Of a DNA stretch of 64,000 nt, positions 36,202 through 45,581 are shown piece by piece. The stretch is from Pedobacter yonginensis. Its GTDB lineage: Bacteria; Bacteroidota; Bacteroidia; Sphingobacteriales; Sphingobacteriaceae. The stretch covers positions 744,001-808,000 of the forward strand of contig NZ_QGNZ01000001.1 in the NCBI RefSeq assembly GCF_003173595.1, in the 5' to 3' direction. Position 1 is the first letter of the stretch. Each line of letters starts with the position of its first letter. The notes beneath the pieces are model-generated. The model was given only the letters and a program-made list of their open reading frames with translations, was not told where the DNA came from and searched no databases. The position numbers were made by a program, and so were the translations under genes.

Positions 36202-37296
36202 ATGCGAAAATTATTACAGCGTTGGTTAAGTAGCTGGGTTATTCGGATGACGAACAAATACGGCTCCAGACCAAATAAAAAACGAATTCACGACGCATTA
36301 AGTAGTTTGTTCAAAACCATAAGCACAAAGCCTGGTAAACGGGGCCTAATCTTCAACGTAACTGCACAAGATAAATTTATCATACTTTCTGATCAGCATA
36401 AAGGTGCTAGAGATTTTGCAGATGATTTTGCCCTAGCCGAAAAAAACTATTTGGCTGCCCTAAAGTATTATAATTCGGCAGATTTTAATTACATCAATTT
36501 AGGTGATAGTGAAGAGCTTTGGGAAAATCTAGTTGAAACGGTTATCAAACACAATAAAGATACCTTCGATTGTGAAAAAGCATTTATAATCAGGAATGCC
36601 TTTACCAAGGTTTTTGGAAATCATGATTTGTATTGGGATAACGATCCTTTATCCAGCTTTAACCTAAACCGAATTTATGGGCAAAAAATACCAATCTATG
36701 AAGGCGTAATTTTAAAAACTGTCATTAATCAGCAAACGCTAAACATATTTCTAACTCATGGTCATCAAGGAGATTTGCAAAGCGATGGCAATTGGTTTAG
36801 CAAGTGGTTTGTAAGCACAATTTGGGCACCCTTTCAGTCATACTTACAAATCAATCCCAATACGCCTGCTTACGACGATCAATTGAAAACTGAACACAAC
36901 ACATTGATGTACAGCTGGATGGAAAATCAAAAAAACATTGCATTAATCACTGGTCATACCCACCAGCCTGTTTTTGCCTCCTTAACCCATTTGGAACGTA
37001 TTTATCTTAAAATCAATCAAGCAAAAGAGGAAAACGATCGCAAGCAACTTAGTATATTGAATGCAGAATTACGAAAACGAATTAAGGAAGAAGACAAGGC
37101 GCCCACATTCGGAAAATACAAACCGGGCTACTTTAATAGCGGCTGCTGCTGTTTTAGTGATGGCGACATTACCGGAATTGAAATTGAAGCTGGCCTGATC
37201 CGATTGATTAAATGGTCTTTTCAAAGAAGAAGCGATCCTGAAAGAATTGTGCTCGAAGAAATGAGTTTAGCAGAATTGATTGAGCCTGTTATTTAA
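36202..37296 (+). CDS. Calcineurin-like metallophosphoesterase
   Basis: 364 residues, cytoplasmic. The five metal motifs are in order: FIILSDQHKG (a DxH motif with Gln between), NLGDSEELW, VFGNHDLYWD, FLTHGHQGDL and ITGHTHQPVF. These bind two metal ions for phosphoester hydrolysis. The substrate is not identifiable. The C-terminal part has the unusual Cys stretch SGCCCFSDGDITGIEIE. The end overlaps the convergent histidine kinase gene by 8 bases. Confidence 0.88.
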   Translation: MRKLLQRWLSSWVIRMTNKYGSRPNKKRIHDALSSLFKTISTKPGKRGLIFNVTAQDKFIILSDQHKGARDFADDFALAEKNYLAALKYYNSADFNYINLGDSEELWENLVETVIKHNKDTFDCEKAFIIRNAFTKVFGNHDLYWDNDPLSSFNLNRIYGQKIPIYEGVILKTVINQQTLNIFLTHGHQGDLQSDGNWFSKWFVSTIWAPFQSYLQINPNTPAYDDQLKTEHNTLMYSWMENQKNIALITGHTHQPVFASLTHLERIYLKINQAKEENDRKQLSILNAELRKRIKEEDKAPTFGKYKPGYFNSGCCCFSDGDITGIEIEAGLIRLIKWSFQRRSDPERIVLEEMSLAELIEPVI

Positions 37297-38485
37297 TTGG
37301 CAATTCTACGAAAAAGGTACTGCCCAAATTCTGTCCTTCGCTTTCTGCCCAAACTTTCCCCTTATGCATGTCAACCAGCATCTTAACAGTTAATAAACCC
37401 AAGCCATTGGAGTCTTCAAAGGTAGTAGGGTTGGAGCTTAGTTTGGCAAACTTTACAAACAAACGCTCCAAGTCCGCTTCAGTTAATCCTCTGCCATAAT
37501 CTTTAATGGCAATAACCACCAAGTTATCGGCTGAAGTAATTGAAACCTGAATCTCTTGATTCGTTTCAGAAAACTTGATGGCATTTTCGATAAGATGATA
37601 AAAGATTTGATCTAACTTACTTTCATCGCCATAAACTTCCGCTATCTCTTCAACGGAAAACTTTATATTTTGATTTTTAGTTTGGTTCAATCGGCTCAGC
37701 TGAGCAAGCACCCGCTCTAAAACCAATTTTAAATCGACCTTAACCTTTTGCATTTTAAAGGTTTCTTTTTCTTTTCGTGCCGCACTTAAGATAAAATTCA
37801 AATTCTCGATCATCAATTTCGATTGCTGATTAATTTTACCGGCAATTAAGGCAACCTTTTCGCCAGCACCAGGAATTCTTCCGGCCAATTCCGATTGAAG
37901 CGAAATGGTCGTCATTGGATTTTTCAAATCATGTACCAACATGTGCAGTCGGTCATCTTGCGCCCTAAACGACTTCCTGATTGCCAAACGGGTTTCTAAC
38001 TTATCCAAAACCATTTTAGATAGCAAATTGAGCATATTGATTTGGTCTTCAGTAACTTGCTTAGTTTTGCTATCGGTTACACCAACACTGCCAATTACAT
38101 AGCCATCGGCTGTAACGATTGGAGATGTGACACAAAAACCAATATCAGGAAGTACAAACTGTTCATTCTGGTCAAATCCAGAAAGCGCGCGAGTATCTTC
38201 TAAAACAACAGGTCGAGATTCTAAACTTGCTATTGGGAAAAGGTAGTCCTCTTTTTTAATGGATGATGATTCTTGATTTGCCGTGTCAGCTTTTAAAAAT
38301 ATGCGGTCTGCATCAACAAACGCAACATAGGCATTTTCGGCATTGAAAATTCCTTTTGCCAACTGTGCGATGTGGTTAAAGCCATTTTCTGCGGGGGTAT
38401 CTAGTATTTCATAGTCCAGAAGTTTTTGTAACCTTGCTTCTTCTTTAATCGGGTCAATGTTTATAGATGTATTGATGTAGGGCAT
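37289..38485 (-). CDS. GAF-domain sensor histidine kinase
   Basis: 398 residues, no membrane segment, so cytosolic. The N-terminal GAF domain covers about residues 20-165 (EARLQKLLDYEILDTP, FIFNAENAYVAFVDADRIF-like stretch, GFCVTSPIVTADGYVIGSV). The dimerisation and phosphoacceptor helix is LHMLVHDLKNPMTTISLQS, with His in the H-box. The ATPase domain has IFYHLIENAIKFSET (N box), VVIAIKDYGRGLTE (G1) and SNGLGLLTVKMLVDMHKG (G2). The signal is unknown. No response regulator is adjacent. It is convergent with the phosphoesterase gene and overlaps its 3' end. Confidence 0.9.
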   Translation of the reverse strand: MPYINTSINIDPIKEEARLQKLLDYEILDTPAENGFNHIAQLAKGIFNAENAYVAFVDADRIFLKADTANQESSSIKKEDYLFPIASLESRPVVLEDTRALSGFDQNEQFVLPDIGFCVTSPIVTADGYVIGSVGVTDSKTKQVTEDQINMLNLLSKMVLDKLETRLAIRKSFRAQDDRLHMLVHDLKNPMTTISLQSELAGRIPGAGEKVALIAGKINQQSKLMIENLNFILSAARKEKETFKMQKVKVDLKLVLERVLAQLSRLNQTKNQNIKFSVEEIAEVYGDESKLDQIFYHLIENAIKFSETNQEIQVSITSADNLVVIAIKDYGRGLTEADLERLFVKFAKLSSNPTTFEDSNGLGLLTVKMLVDMHKGKVWAESEGQNLGSTFFVELPIK

Positions 38486-38665
38486 TCAGATTTTTTTGTC
38501 TTTAAATTTAATTTAAAGGTAAATATTTTAATCAATTTGGGTTAAATCAAAATATTCGCTTTTAAAAGGTTAAAACTGAATTTTTATAAACAATTATTAA
38601 CTAAATTTCGTTTCTAAATTAATCGTTTAGGAAAAAATTATCCATTCAACATAATAGCGTAAATA

Positions 38666-40138
38666 ATGAGATTATATATAGAGCGTAAACCCGTTAAAGT
38701 TAACCCCGATACGAAGCGTGTAATTGCCAGATTCTTTTTTAATGGTGATGAAAGAGCCCTCGAAGTAATTAAGAAAGTTTTGCAGTTTCCAGATGAAAAA
38801 GTATTCTCATTAATTTCACCAATTTTACAGGAGTACTCCAAAAGGCATAGAAACATCACCAAAATATTAACCCGCCATTGCAAGAAATTAAAAAAGCAAT
38901 TTGCAGTTTTAGGCGTCGATTTTGAGGATATTGATTTATATACAAAGCTGCTCATTGGCGCTTACTTCACTCACGAATATTCAATAGAATCCGCTGCATT
39001 TTTCAATCCGAGTATTGTTGATGATCCGGATCAAACCGATTTAGTAGAGGGCGAAAAAAGAGTGATTATTAGTTTTAGGGCGGTTGGCGAAGGTCATATT
39101 TCTTCAATTGTTTTTAGAAGAGCCTTAATTGATTCGAAAAACAACATTCAAGTTTTACCTGTAGGCAATTATGTTGATGAGGCGGAGGTGGTAAAAAATG
39201 CCATCTACGTCAAAAAACTGTTCTTCAAAAAGGCTGCATATGCACAAATCGACTCCTCAGTTTTAGAAGAAGTAGAATCAAAACTAGACGAAAAATTTGA
39301 GTACACCAGCTTAAGTAACATCATCAGAGATTCTAAAACGCTACATAAAGAGAACCCTGCTCGTGTCGTGGAATATGATAAAGTGCTTTGGCTTTCAGAT
39401 ACTTATCACACCATTAGCTTTTCAAAAGATACTGATATTTCCGATCGAGTAATTTTCCCAATCTCTGAATTTGAACGAAAAGGAATTGAAGATGCCCGGT
39501 TCGTTAAATTTATTAAAGAAGACGGCAAAGTATTGTATTATGCAACCTACACTGCCTTTGATGGTTCGCTGATTATTCCGAAGTTGGTACAAACAGAAGA
39601 TTTCTATGAGTTTAAAGTAATTCCTTTATATGGCGATGGCGCGCAAAATAAAAATTTAGCTCTTTTCCCTCGAAAAATAAATGGTAAATATGTAATGATG
39701 AGCCGGATTGATGGATGGAATAATTACCTGATGTTTTCGGATAAAGTGAATGTTTGGGAAAATCCAATTTTGCTTAAACAACCACGATACGATTGGGAAT
39801 TGGTTCAGATTGGAAACTGCGGTTCGCCAATTGAAACCGAAAAGGGCTGGATTGTAATTACGCACGGTGTGGGACCAATGAGAAGATACTGTATTGGTGT
39901 CAGCCTCTTGGATTTAGATGATCCTAGTAAGGAAATTGGACACTTAAAAGAACCGCTTATCATCCCGAATAACGATGAACGCGAAGGTTACGTACCGAAC
40001 GTAGTTTATTCTTGTGGATCCATCATCAGCAATGGAGAACTCATTATCCCTTATGGCTTGTCAGATTACAGCTCATCGTTCGCAACCGTAAATTTGGAAT
40101 TGCTTTTAAATCGCTTGCTTGAAAACAAGCCAGACTAA
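38666..40138 (+). CDS. Glycoside hydrolase family 130 protein (beta-mannoside phosphorylase type)
   Basis: 490 residues, no signal peptide, so cytoplasmic. A helical N-terminal extension (1-100) precedes a five-bladed beta-propeller. GH130 marks include FFNPSIVDDPDQ, IISFRAVGEGHISS, GIEDARFVKF, GDGAQNKNLALFP and WELVQIGNCGSPIETEKGW. Family members phosphorolyse beta-1,4- or beta-1,2-mannosides (mannosyl-glucose, mannobiose and N-glycan core linkages). The exact linkage cannot be told by eye. It is convergent with a GT4 glycosyltransferase gene, and that pairing suggests a role in making or recycling a mannose-containing oligosaccharide, which is inference. Confidence 0.87.
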   Translation: MRLYIERKPVKVNPDTKRVIARFFFNGDERALEVIKKVLQFPDEKVFSLISPILQEYSKRHRNITKILTRHCKKLKKQFAVLGVDFEDIDLYTKLLIGAYFTHEYSIESAAFFNPSIVDDPDQTDLVEGEKRVIISFRAVGEGHISSIVFRRALIDSKNNIQVLPVGNYVDEAEVVKNAIYVKKLFFKKAAYAQIDSSVLEEVESKLDEKFEYTSLSNIIRDSKTLHKENPARVVEYDKVLWLSDTYHTISFSKDTDISDRVIFPISEFERKGIEDARFVKFIKEDGKVLYYATYTAFDGSLIIPKLVQTEDFYEFKVIPLYGDGAQNKNLALFPRKINGKYVMMSRIDGWNNYLMFSDKVNVWENPILLKQPRYDWELVQIGNCGSPIETEKGWIVITHGVGPMRRYCIGVSLLDLDDPSKEIGHLKEPLIIPNNDEREGYVPNVVYSCGSIISNGELIIPYGLSDYSSSFATVNLELLLNRLLENKPD

Positions 40139-40180
40139 ACTTAACAGACCTGTCTTGATTCGAATTTCAAGAATATTTCC

Positions 40181-40219
40181 AAAAGGGTGATTTAGTGAAT
40201 GCTAAATCACCCTTTTTAT
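40181..40219 (+). terminator. Terminator of the GH130 gene
   Basis: AAAAGGGTGATTTAG (40181-40195) pairs with 40202-40216 and is followed by T residues. The rest of the 376-base gap (40220-40458) shows no gene. Confidence 0.85.
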
Positions 40220-40458
40220 TTACCGTGCTGATTTTGGTAGGATGAAGATTGAGACGGACAGGATTTCCTAAAATGATTTTTGCCTTATGTTCTACTTAAA
40301 ACTTAGAATGTAGATTTGGGTTGTTCCAAAGCTCAAGACCCCTTAAAAGCTGGATTTGTGGTGTCAAATTATGATTATAAGGGTTAAATGGTGCTTAAGG
40401 ATATCCCATCTCTACTTTTATGCCAACTTAATCCAAATCATTAGAAAATAAAGGTCCA

Positions 40459-40494
40459 TAAAAAAAGCATGACTCATTAAATGAATCATGCTTT
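40459..40494 (-). terminator. Terminator of the glycosyltransferase gene
   Basis: The stem AAAGCATGAxTCAT (40464-40477) pairs with 40481-40494 with one mismatch, and the minus strand then has a T run (complement of the A run at 40459-40466). Confidence 0.75.
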
Positions 40495-40514
40495 ATATTT
40501 CGAGACAATATTTA

Positions 40515-42785
40515 CTATGTGCACTTTTCTGCTTCCTCAAGTAGGGAAGATAGTGTTTCGTATTCTATTTCTGCTACCTTAAGCACCGCCAAATGGGAGA
40601 TAAAATAGGCTAAAGTACTTTCTGCACCTTGGTTTCTGTTTACACTATTGAATTGTAAGCCATCTGCACAGCCATGCGTTTCGAAATCATACAATGGTAT
40701 GTGCAAGCTATTTTTTCCCAGAAACCACTCGTAACTCATCTGCATTTGATTCAAGTATTGATCGTTTTTGGTAATTTCAAACACTTTAGAGTAAAGCAGC
40801 ACCATGGCCATCGTTTCAATTGCCTGTTGATCGTAAATTGGATTCTTACCGTGTTTTTTCATCCAACCTGCATTTCCAACAGGATTCAAATAACCATTTT
40901 CAAAAGAGAAAGTATTTAAAAACTGAACGCTTTCCATGGCAATTTTATAAGATTCCTGATTTCCAGTAGCCTCATAATGATGCAATAACGCAAGTGGCAA
41001 AATGGCATTGTCGTACGTTAATATATCTTCAAACCAGTGCCAGTCACCATCCTTATTTTGTTTGTAAGAATCGGTGAGTGATTTTGCCAGTTGATTGATT
41101 TCTTTTACCAAGAGTTCATCACCTGGGTGAACTGACAAGTAATAAGCCAATCCAATGATGGTGTTGGCCATACCACGTAAGTATTTTAAATCTTTAAAAT
41201 GTGGAATGGAATGGGATAATATCTCTCGTCCGAATTCTCGGTAAGAATTATTCGGCGCACTCGCAATTAAATAGCCTAAAGACCAAATTGTTCGTCCGAA
41301 AGAATCCTCAGAACCCACCTCATCTAAGTAGTTCCTGTTGAAACTCAAAAAGTTCCTAAAGTTGCCATTATCGGTTTGCATGTATTGAATAAAACTCAAA
41401 TAAATTGGCATTAACTTTACCGCCTTTGGGTTCTTATCTTGTTCGTAAGCCATTAAGGCCATAATGAGTGCCCGTGCATTATCATCAATACAATAGCCTT
41501 CCTTCAAATTTGGAATCCCAAATCTAGCATGTTGGATAATTCCCGTATCATCAGTTAATAATGCAATATGATTTAAATTCAACGCTGGCATGCTGTCCAC
41601 ATCTATAATTGGTGGTACAGCTCGTTTTGGTTTTTCACCTTTTGCCAATGCTTCACCTAAAACATCTAAATAAACATTGCCAATGGCTGGCCATCTTAAT
41701 TTTAAGCCATAGCGATATGCATTTTGTTTGAGTTCAGCATGTTTATCTTTATTACTCAATAGCGTATTTACAATGGTAGCCAATTGTTCGTCGTTTTTGA
41801 AATCAAAAAGCTTACCTCTGTTATCAGCAAGTAATTCTTGTGCATGCCAATAGGGGGTAGAAACTACTGCTGCACCTGCTCCAACAGCGTAAGATAATGT
41901 TCCGCTGGTAATTTGAGCTTCATTTAAATAAGGTGTAATGTATAAATAGCAGGCTGTAAGGTATTGGTGCAACTCCTCCTCAGACACGAACTTGTTTACA
42001 AAAGCAATATTGTTTTCCACGCCAAGATCTTTAGCTAATGTTTTTAAGCTATCGCGATATTCTTCGCCATTATGCTTAACCACTCCTGGATGCGTATTGC
42101 CTAAAATCACATACAAAACATCTGGATGTTGAGCTACAATGGATGGGAGTGCCTTAATAACTGTTTCTAAACCCTTGTTTCTGCTGATTAATCCAAAAGT
42201 AAATAGGACTTTTCTATTTTTAAACAATTCGCTTTGCGAAACTTCGTTTTCAATAATTGGCTCCAAATCAGGTACTCCATGTTCAATCAGCTTAATCTGG
42301 TTGGAAGGAATTTGATAAATACTATTCAAAAATAGCACTGCTTTTTTGCTCATCACCACAATTTTAGAAGATTTCAAAGCAATCTCTTTAATAATGGTTT
42401 GTTGCATAAAATTTGGTTCCTTTAAAACCGTATGCAAAATGGTAACGAAAGGTTTTTTCAATCGGTTAATTAACGATAGCAGAAACACGCCGCTATTGCC
42501 GCCGTAAATACCAAACTCATGCTCGATGATACAGGTATCAACATCACTATTATTAATAAAGTCAGCTGCTTCTATGTAATCGTTTTGGTTCTGCTGGCGA
42601 ATAACGAACTTAACTTCGTTAGGATAATGGTGTTCGTCTAATTGATCGGATTCGTTTAAAGCTACAATGAAACTTTTACTCGCGTCGTAAGAAGGATTTA
42701 AGCTTAAAGCGTTAACTAAATTTTGATTAAACGTAGCTAACCCGCATTCGCGTGGTGGGTAGGTTGAAATATAGGCGATTTTCAT
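40515..42785 (-). CDS. GT4-type glycosyltransferase fused to an alpha/alpha-barrel-like domain
   Basis: 756 residues. The N-terminal half (1-380) is a GT-B glycosyltransferase: MKIAYISTYPPRECGLATFN, a nucleotide-binding half with FGLISRNKGLETVIKALP, and the EX7E-like region AVGAGAAVVSTPYWHAQELL. The C-terminal half (about 395-756) is all-helical and resembles (alpha/alpha)6 carbohydrate enzymes (EGYCIDDNARALIMALMAYE, DGDWHWFEDILTYDNAILP, NPVGNAGWMKKHGKNPIYDQ). The fusion suggests transfer and trimming or recognition of the same glycan. The convergent neighbour is a GH130 phosphorylase. The acceptor is unknown; a mannose-containing glycan is inference. Confidence 0.82.
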   Translation of the reverse strand: MKIAYISTYPPRECGLATFNQNLVNALSLNPSYDASKSFIVALNESDQLDEHHYPNEVKFVIRQQNQNDYIEAADFINNSDVDTCIIEHEFGIYGGNSGVFLLSLINRLKKPFVTILHTVLKEPNFMQQTIIKEIALKSSKIVVMSKKAVLFLNSIYQIPSNQIKLIEHGVPDLEPIIENEVSQSELFKNRKVLFTFGLISRNKGLETVIKALPSIVAQHPDVLYVILGNTHPGVVKHNGEEYRDSLKTLAKDLGVENNIAFVNKFVSEEELHQYLTACYLYITPYLNEAQITSGTLSYAVGAGAAVVSTPYWHAQELLADNRGKLFDFKNDEQLATIVNTLLSNKDKHAELKQNAYRYGLKLRWPAIGNVYLDVLGEALAKGEKPKRAVPPIIDVDSMPALNLNHIALLTDDTGIIQHARFGIPNLKEGYCIDDNARALIMALMAYEQDKNPKAVKLMPIYLSFIQYMQTDNGNFRNFLSFNRNYLDEVGSEDSFGRTIWSLGYLIASAPNNSYREFGREILSHSIPHFKDLKYLRGMANTIIGLAYYLSVHPGDELLVKEINQLAKSLTDSYKQNKDGDWHWFEDILTYDNAILPLALLHHYEATGNQESYKIAMESVQFLNTFSFENGYLNPVGNAGWMKKHGKNPIYDQQAIETMAMVLLYSKVFEITKNDQYLNQMQMSYEWFLGKNSLHIPLYDFETHGCADGLQFNSVNRNQGAESTLAYFISHLAVLKVAEIEYETLSSLLEEAEKCT

Positions 42786-42921
42786 ATGTATTTCGGAAGA
42801 TTAGATACTTAAATAACATACAATTACCTAAATAGTTTGGGATTTCCTCAATTTACGCATTTATACGGCAAAACAATATCATTTAAGCGCTTGTTAGTAA
42901 GTAAGTTTATAAAAAAATGAT

Positions 42922-43692
42922 ATGAGATCTATTTGGAAAGGTTCAATTGGTTTTGGTTTAGTTAACATACCTGTAAAGTTATTTTCTGGGGTACAGAATA
43001 GTAATCTGGATTTGGATATGTTAGATGAACGCGACCAAGCCAAAATTAAATTTTTGCGTGTTAATGAGGATACCCATAAGGAAGTTCCTTACGAAAAGAT
43101 TGTAAAAGGCTTTTTCCTTAAAGATAAATATGTGATTTTGGATAAGCACGATTTCGAAGAAGCGGCACCAGAGAAAACCAAAATTATTGAATTGGAAAAT
43201 TTTGTAGACATAAAGGAAATCAATCCCATTTATTACGAAACATCTTACTATACCGAACCCGAAAAGCAAGGCAAGAAAGCTTACGCCCTCTTATTAAAAG
43301 CCTTAGAGAAATCTGGCAAAGCAGGGGTTGCCCGTTTCGTTCTTAGAAATACCGAGAATCTCTGCGTCATTCATCCAATGGAAGGCGTAATTGTGGTCAC
43401 GAAGATTCGGTTTCAGCAAGAAATTAGAAGCCTTTCTGAAATTACCAAGGTGGATGACGTAACCATTTCAAAAAAAGAAATGGATGTTGGTTTAGCCTTA
43501 ATTAAACAATACAGCTCAAAATTCGACCTTAGTGCGTTTAAAGATGACTACAGTGAAGAATTACTCAAAATTATAAAGGCCAAAGCAAAAGGTAAACGTG
43601 CTACCGTTAAGAAAATGAAACCGCAAAAGGCCACCAGCGACGATTTGTACGATCAATTAATGCAAAGTTTGGGTTCTAAAAAAGGTGCCTAA
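42922..43692 (+). CDS. ku: Ku protein for non-homologous end joining
   Basis: 256 residues, typical of bacterial Ku. It begins MRSIWKGSIGFGLVNIPVKL, the signature start. Further marks are EDTHKEVPYEKIVKGF, FVDIKEINPIYYETSYYTEP, KSGKAGVARFVLRN and KEMDVGLALIKQYSSKFD. The C-terminal tail is Lys-rich (KAKAKGKRATVKKMKPQK), as in Ku proteins that contact DNA ends. Ku homodimers ring broken DNA ends and recruit ligase LigD. No ligD lies in the window, so the partner must be elsewhere. Confidence 0.96.
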   Translation: MRSIWKGSIGFGLVNIPVKLFSGVQNSNLDLDMLDERDQAKIKFLRVNEDTHKEVPYEKIVKGFFLKDKYVILDKHDFEEAAPEKTKIIELENFVDIKEINPIYYETSYYTEPEKQGKKAYALLLKALEKSGKAGVARFVLRNTENLCVIHPMEGVIVVTKIRFQQEIRSLSEITKVDDVTISKKEMDVGLALIKQYSSKFDLSAFKDDYSEELLKIIKAKAKGKRATVKKMKPQKATSDDLYDQLMQSLGSKKGA

Positions 43693-43718
43693 ATTTCAAA
43701 TAGATATTCTATAAAGCA

Positions 43719-43751
43719 AAAAAGCATCGCCAATTGGCAATGCTTTTCTTT
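43719..43751. terminator. Bidirectional terminator between ku and the esterase gene
   Basis: AAAAAGCATxGCCAA (43719-43733) pairs with 43735-43748 with one mismatch and T residues follow. It lies between convergent genes. Confidence 0.75.
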
Positions 43752-43769
43752 TTAATAAGGTTGTGATTA

Positions 43770-44894
43770 TTATTTTTTAAATGCTGCTTTCAACTGTTCT
43801 GCAGCATATGCTTGGGCTTGTTTTGCTTCTGGCACTAAAATAGCCATTCCGAAAAATTCGTGTGTTACACCTTCGTAGTTTCTGCTATTTACTTTTACAC
43901 CCGCTGCTGATAGTTTGTTTGCCAACATTACGCCATCGCTATTTAACGGATCTATTTCAGCGGTAATAATTGTTGTTGGCGGTAAACCTTTCAAATTGGC
44001 ATTAACCAATGAGATTTTTGGGTTCTGGGCTTCAGTCATTGATGTTAAATATTTCTCTGTAAACCAAGCCATCATCGCTTTGTTAAGCGGCTTTGCATTG
44101 GCATACATTTTATAAGATTCAGTATCCATTTTTGATTGCGCAATAGGATATACCAATACTTCATGTACTGGAAGCATGATGTTTTTATCTCTGGCCATGA
44201 TAGATACATTCGCCGCTAAATTACCGCCAGCACTTTCACCAACTACAGCAATTTTAGCTGGGTCAGCTTTTAAAGTCGATGCATTTTTAACCGCCCATTC
44301 ATAAGCAGCAAAGGCATCATTGTGTGCAGTTGGGAACTTATTTTCAGGTGCCAATCTATAAGCTACTGATACCACAACGGCACCAACCTGCTCAGCCAAG
44401 CCCTGCGCTGAAGCATTATATACATCTAAGTTGGCAATTACAAAACCACCACCATGGTAATATACAATTAATGGGAAAGGCCCATTGCCCGATTTTGGAG
44501 TATAAACACGCAAGTGAATTTTTCCACCAGCTACATCAATGTCTTTTCCCATGGTATCAACCATCGCTTCAGGCATTTTGATGTTGTTTTCTTTAACCAA
44601 ATCCATAACCGCATCTGTAGGTGTGTGATTTTTGCGAGCATCAACCGCGCTCAAACTTTCTATCGGTTTATCACCATAACTGGCTAATTTTTCGATAACC
44701 GCCTGCATTTCAGGTTTTATGGTTTTACCCCATTCTGGAGCTGGGCCCGCTGGCTTTAAGCTGCTGCTTGTTGTAGAATCGGTGATGGTAGAATCTGTTG
44801 TTGTCGTAGTGGTTTTAGAGCCACTATTACAAGCAGAAATGGTTATCGCTAAAGCACAAACTGCTGCAGAGACTTTCAAAAGATTGGTTTTCAT
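43770..44894 (-). CDS. Lipoprotein esterase of the hormone-sensitive lipase family
   Basis: 374 residues. The signal peptide has lipobox TISAC, so the lipid anchor is on Cys 22. A Thr/Ser-rich spacer of about 25 residues follows. The alpha/beta hydrolase has the oxyanion motif HGGG (147-150), the nucleophile Ser 221 in GESAGG, an Asp in EIDPLNSDG and a His in GVTHEFFG, the complete HSL (family IV) set. It would cleave short-chain carboxyl esters in the periplasm or at the outer membrane. The substrate is unknown. It is monocistronic. Confidence 0.92.
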   Translation of the reverse strand: MKTNLLKVSAAVCALAITISACNSGSKTTTTTTDSTITDSTTSSSLKPAGPAPEWGKTIKPEMQAVIEKLASYGDKPIESLSAVDARKNHTPTDAVMDLVKENNIKMPEAMVDTMGKDIDVAGGKIHLRVYTPKSGNGPFPLIVYYHGGGFVIANLDVYNASAQGLAEQVGAVVVSVAYRLAPENKFPTAHNDAFAAYEWAVKNASTLKADPAKIAVVGESAGGNLAANVSIMARDKNIMLPVHEVLVYPIAQSKMDTESYKMYANAKPLNKAMMAWFTEKYLTSMTEAQNPKISLVNANLKGLPPTTIITAEIDPLNSDGVMLANKLSAAGVKVNSRNYEGVTHEFFGMAILVPEAKQAQAYAAEQLKAAFKK

Positions 44895-45034
44895 AGAGTT
44901 AATTTTATGTTTTAAATTTCAATCCTATAACATCCACATTTGAATAACTGTTTGGAATCAGTTCACAACTTTCAAGAATTTATCATTTTCCAAACTTCTT
45001 CACTTTAATCTTGTTCTAACAGAAAACTAAAACT

Positions 45035-45400
45035 ATGTTAACAGAGATTACAGGACTTCCTGAAAATATTTTTGCGGTTAGAGCCACAGGCGAAGTAGAT
45101 GCTGATGATTTGAAAAATGTGCTGCTGCCTGGCCTTAAAAGAACAGCCGATCGCTTTGATGAAATTAGATACTTATTGGTACTAGAAACTGATGTAAAAA
45201 ACTTTACGGCAGGTGCATGGGTGCAAGATGCAAAGGCAGGTTTACAGAACTTCACAAAATGGAAAAAAATAGCTGTAGTAAGCCATGAAAAAGGTGTAGA
45301 GTGGTTTACTGATGTATTCACTGTGGCTACTCCTGGAGCATCCAAAGGCTTTAAACCAGAAGAAATAGAAGAAGCAAAAGCCTGGTTAATCGAAGAATAA
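45035..45400 (+). CDS. SpoIIAA-like (STAS-fold, UPF/DUF3478-type) protein
   Basis: 121 residues, soluble. The pattern NIFAVRATGEVDADDLKNVL, YLLVLETDVKNFTAGAWV and WKKIAVVSHEKGVEWFTDVF, with a C-terminal helix (PEEIEEAKAWLIEE), matches the SpoIIAA-like family. Members have a STAS-type fold and are found near stress genes, often without known partners. It is followed by a 48-residue lysine-rich gene and mscS, which suggests an osmotic or general stress operon. Confidence 0.85.
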   Translation: MLTEITGLPENIFAVRATGEVDADDLKNVLLPGLKRTADRFDEIRYLLVLETDVKNFTAGAWVQDAKAGLQNFTKWKKIAVVSHEKGVEWFTDVFTVATPGASKGFKPEEIEEAKAWLIEE

Positions 45401-45419
45401 AAAAATAAACCTATCCAAT

Positions 45420-45566
45420 ATGAAAAACTCAAAAACCTCCGCAGAAAGTAGCAAAGCTACTGCTCCAGAAAATTCAAAAGCCAAAGGCGCTAACGAAAAA
45501 GTAACCTCTGCAAAGGACGCGAAAAAAACAAGCGTTACTAAAGATAAACCTGCAAAAAAGGAATAA
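45420..45566 (+). CDS. 48-residue lysine-rich disordered protein
   Basis: A small gene from ATG 45420 to TAA 45566. Composition is extreme: 13 Lys of 48 residues, with the rest mostly Ala, Ser, Thr and Glu (start MKNSKTSAESSKATAPENSK, end KKTSVTKDKPAKKE). It has no hydrophobic core and is probably disordered. It lies 19 bases after the SpoIIAA-like gene and 15 before mscS, so co-transcription is likely. Nucleic-acid binding or stress protection are guesses from composition. The reading frame is supported mainly by its neat fit in the operon. Confidence 0.6.
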   Translation: MKNSKTSAESSKATAPENSKAKGANEKVTSAKDAKKTSVTKDKPAKKE

Positions 45567-45581
45567 ACCTAAACCCAAATT

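Noticed and set aside
43021..43269. Minus-strand open frame opposite ku
   Set aside because: Phe/Ile-rich shadow of a well-supported Ku reading frame.
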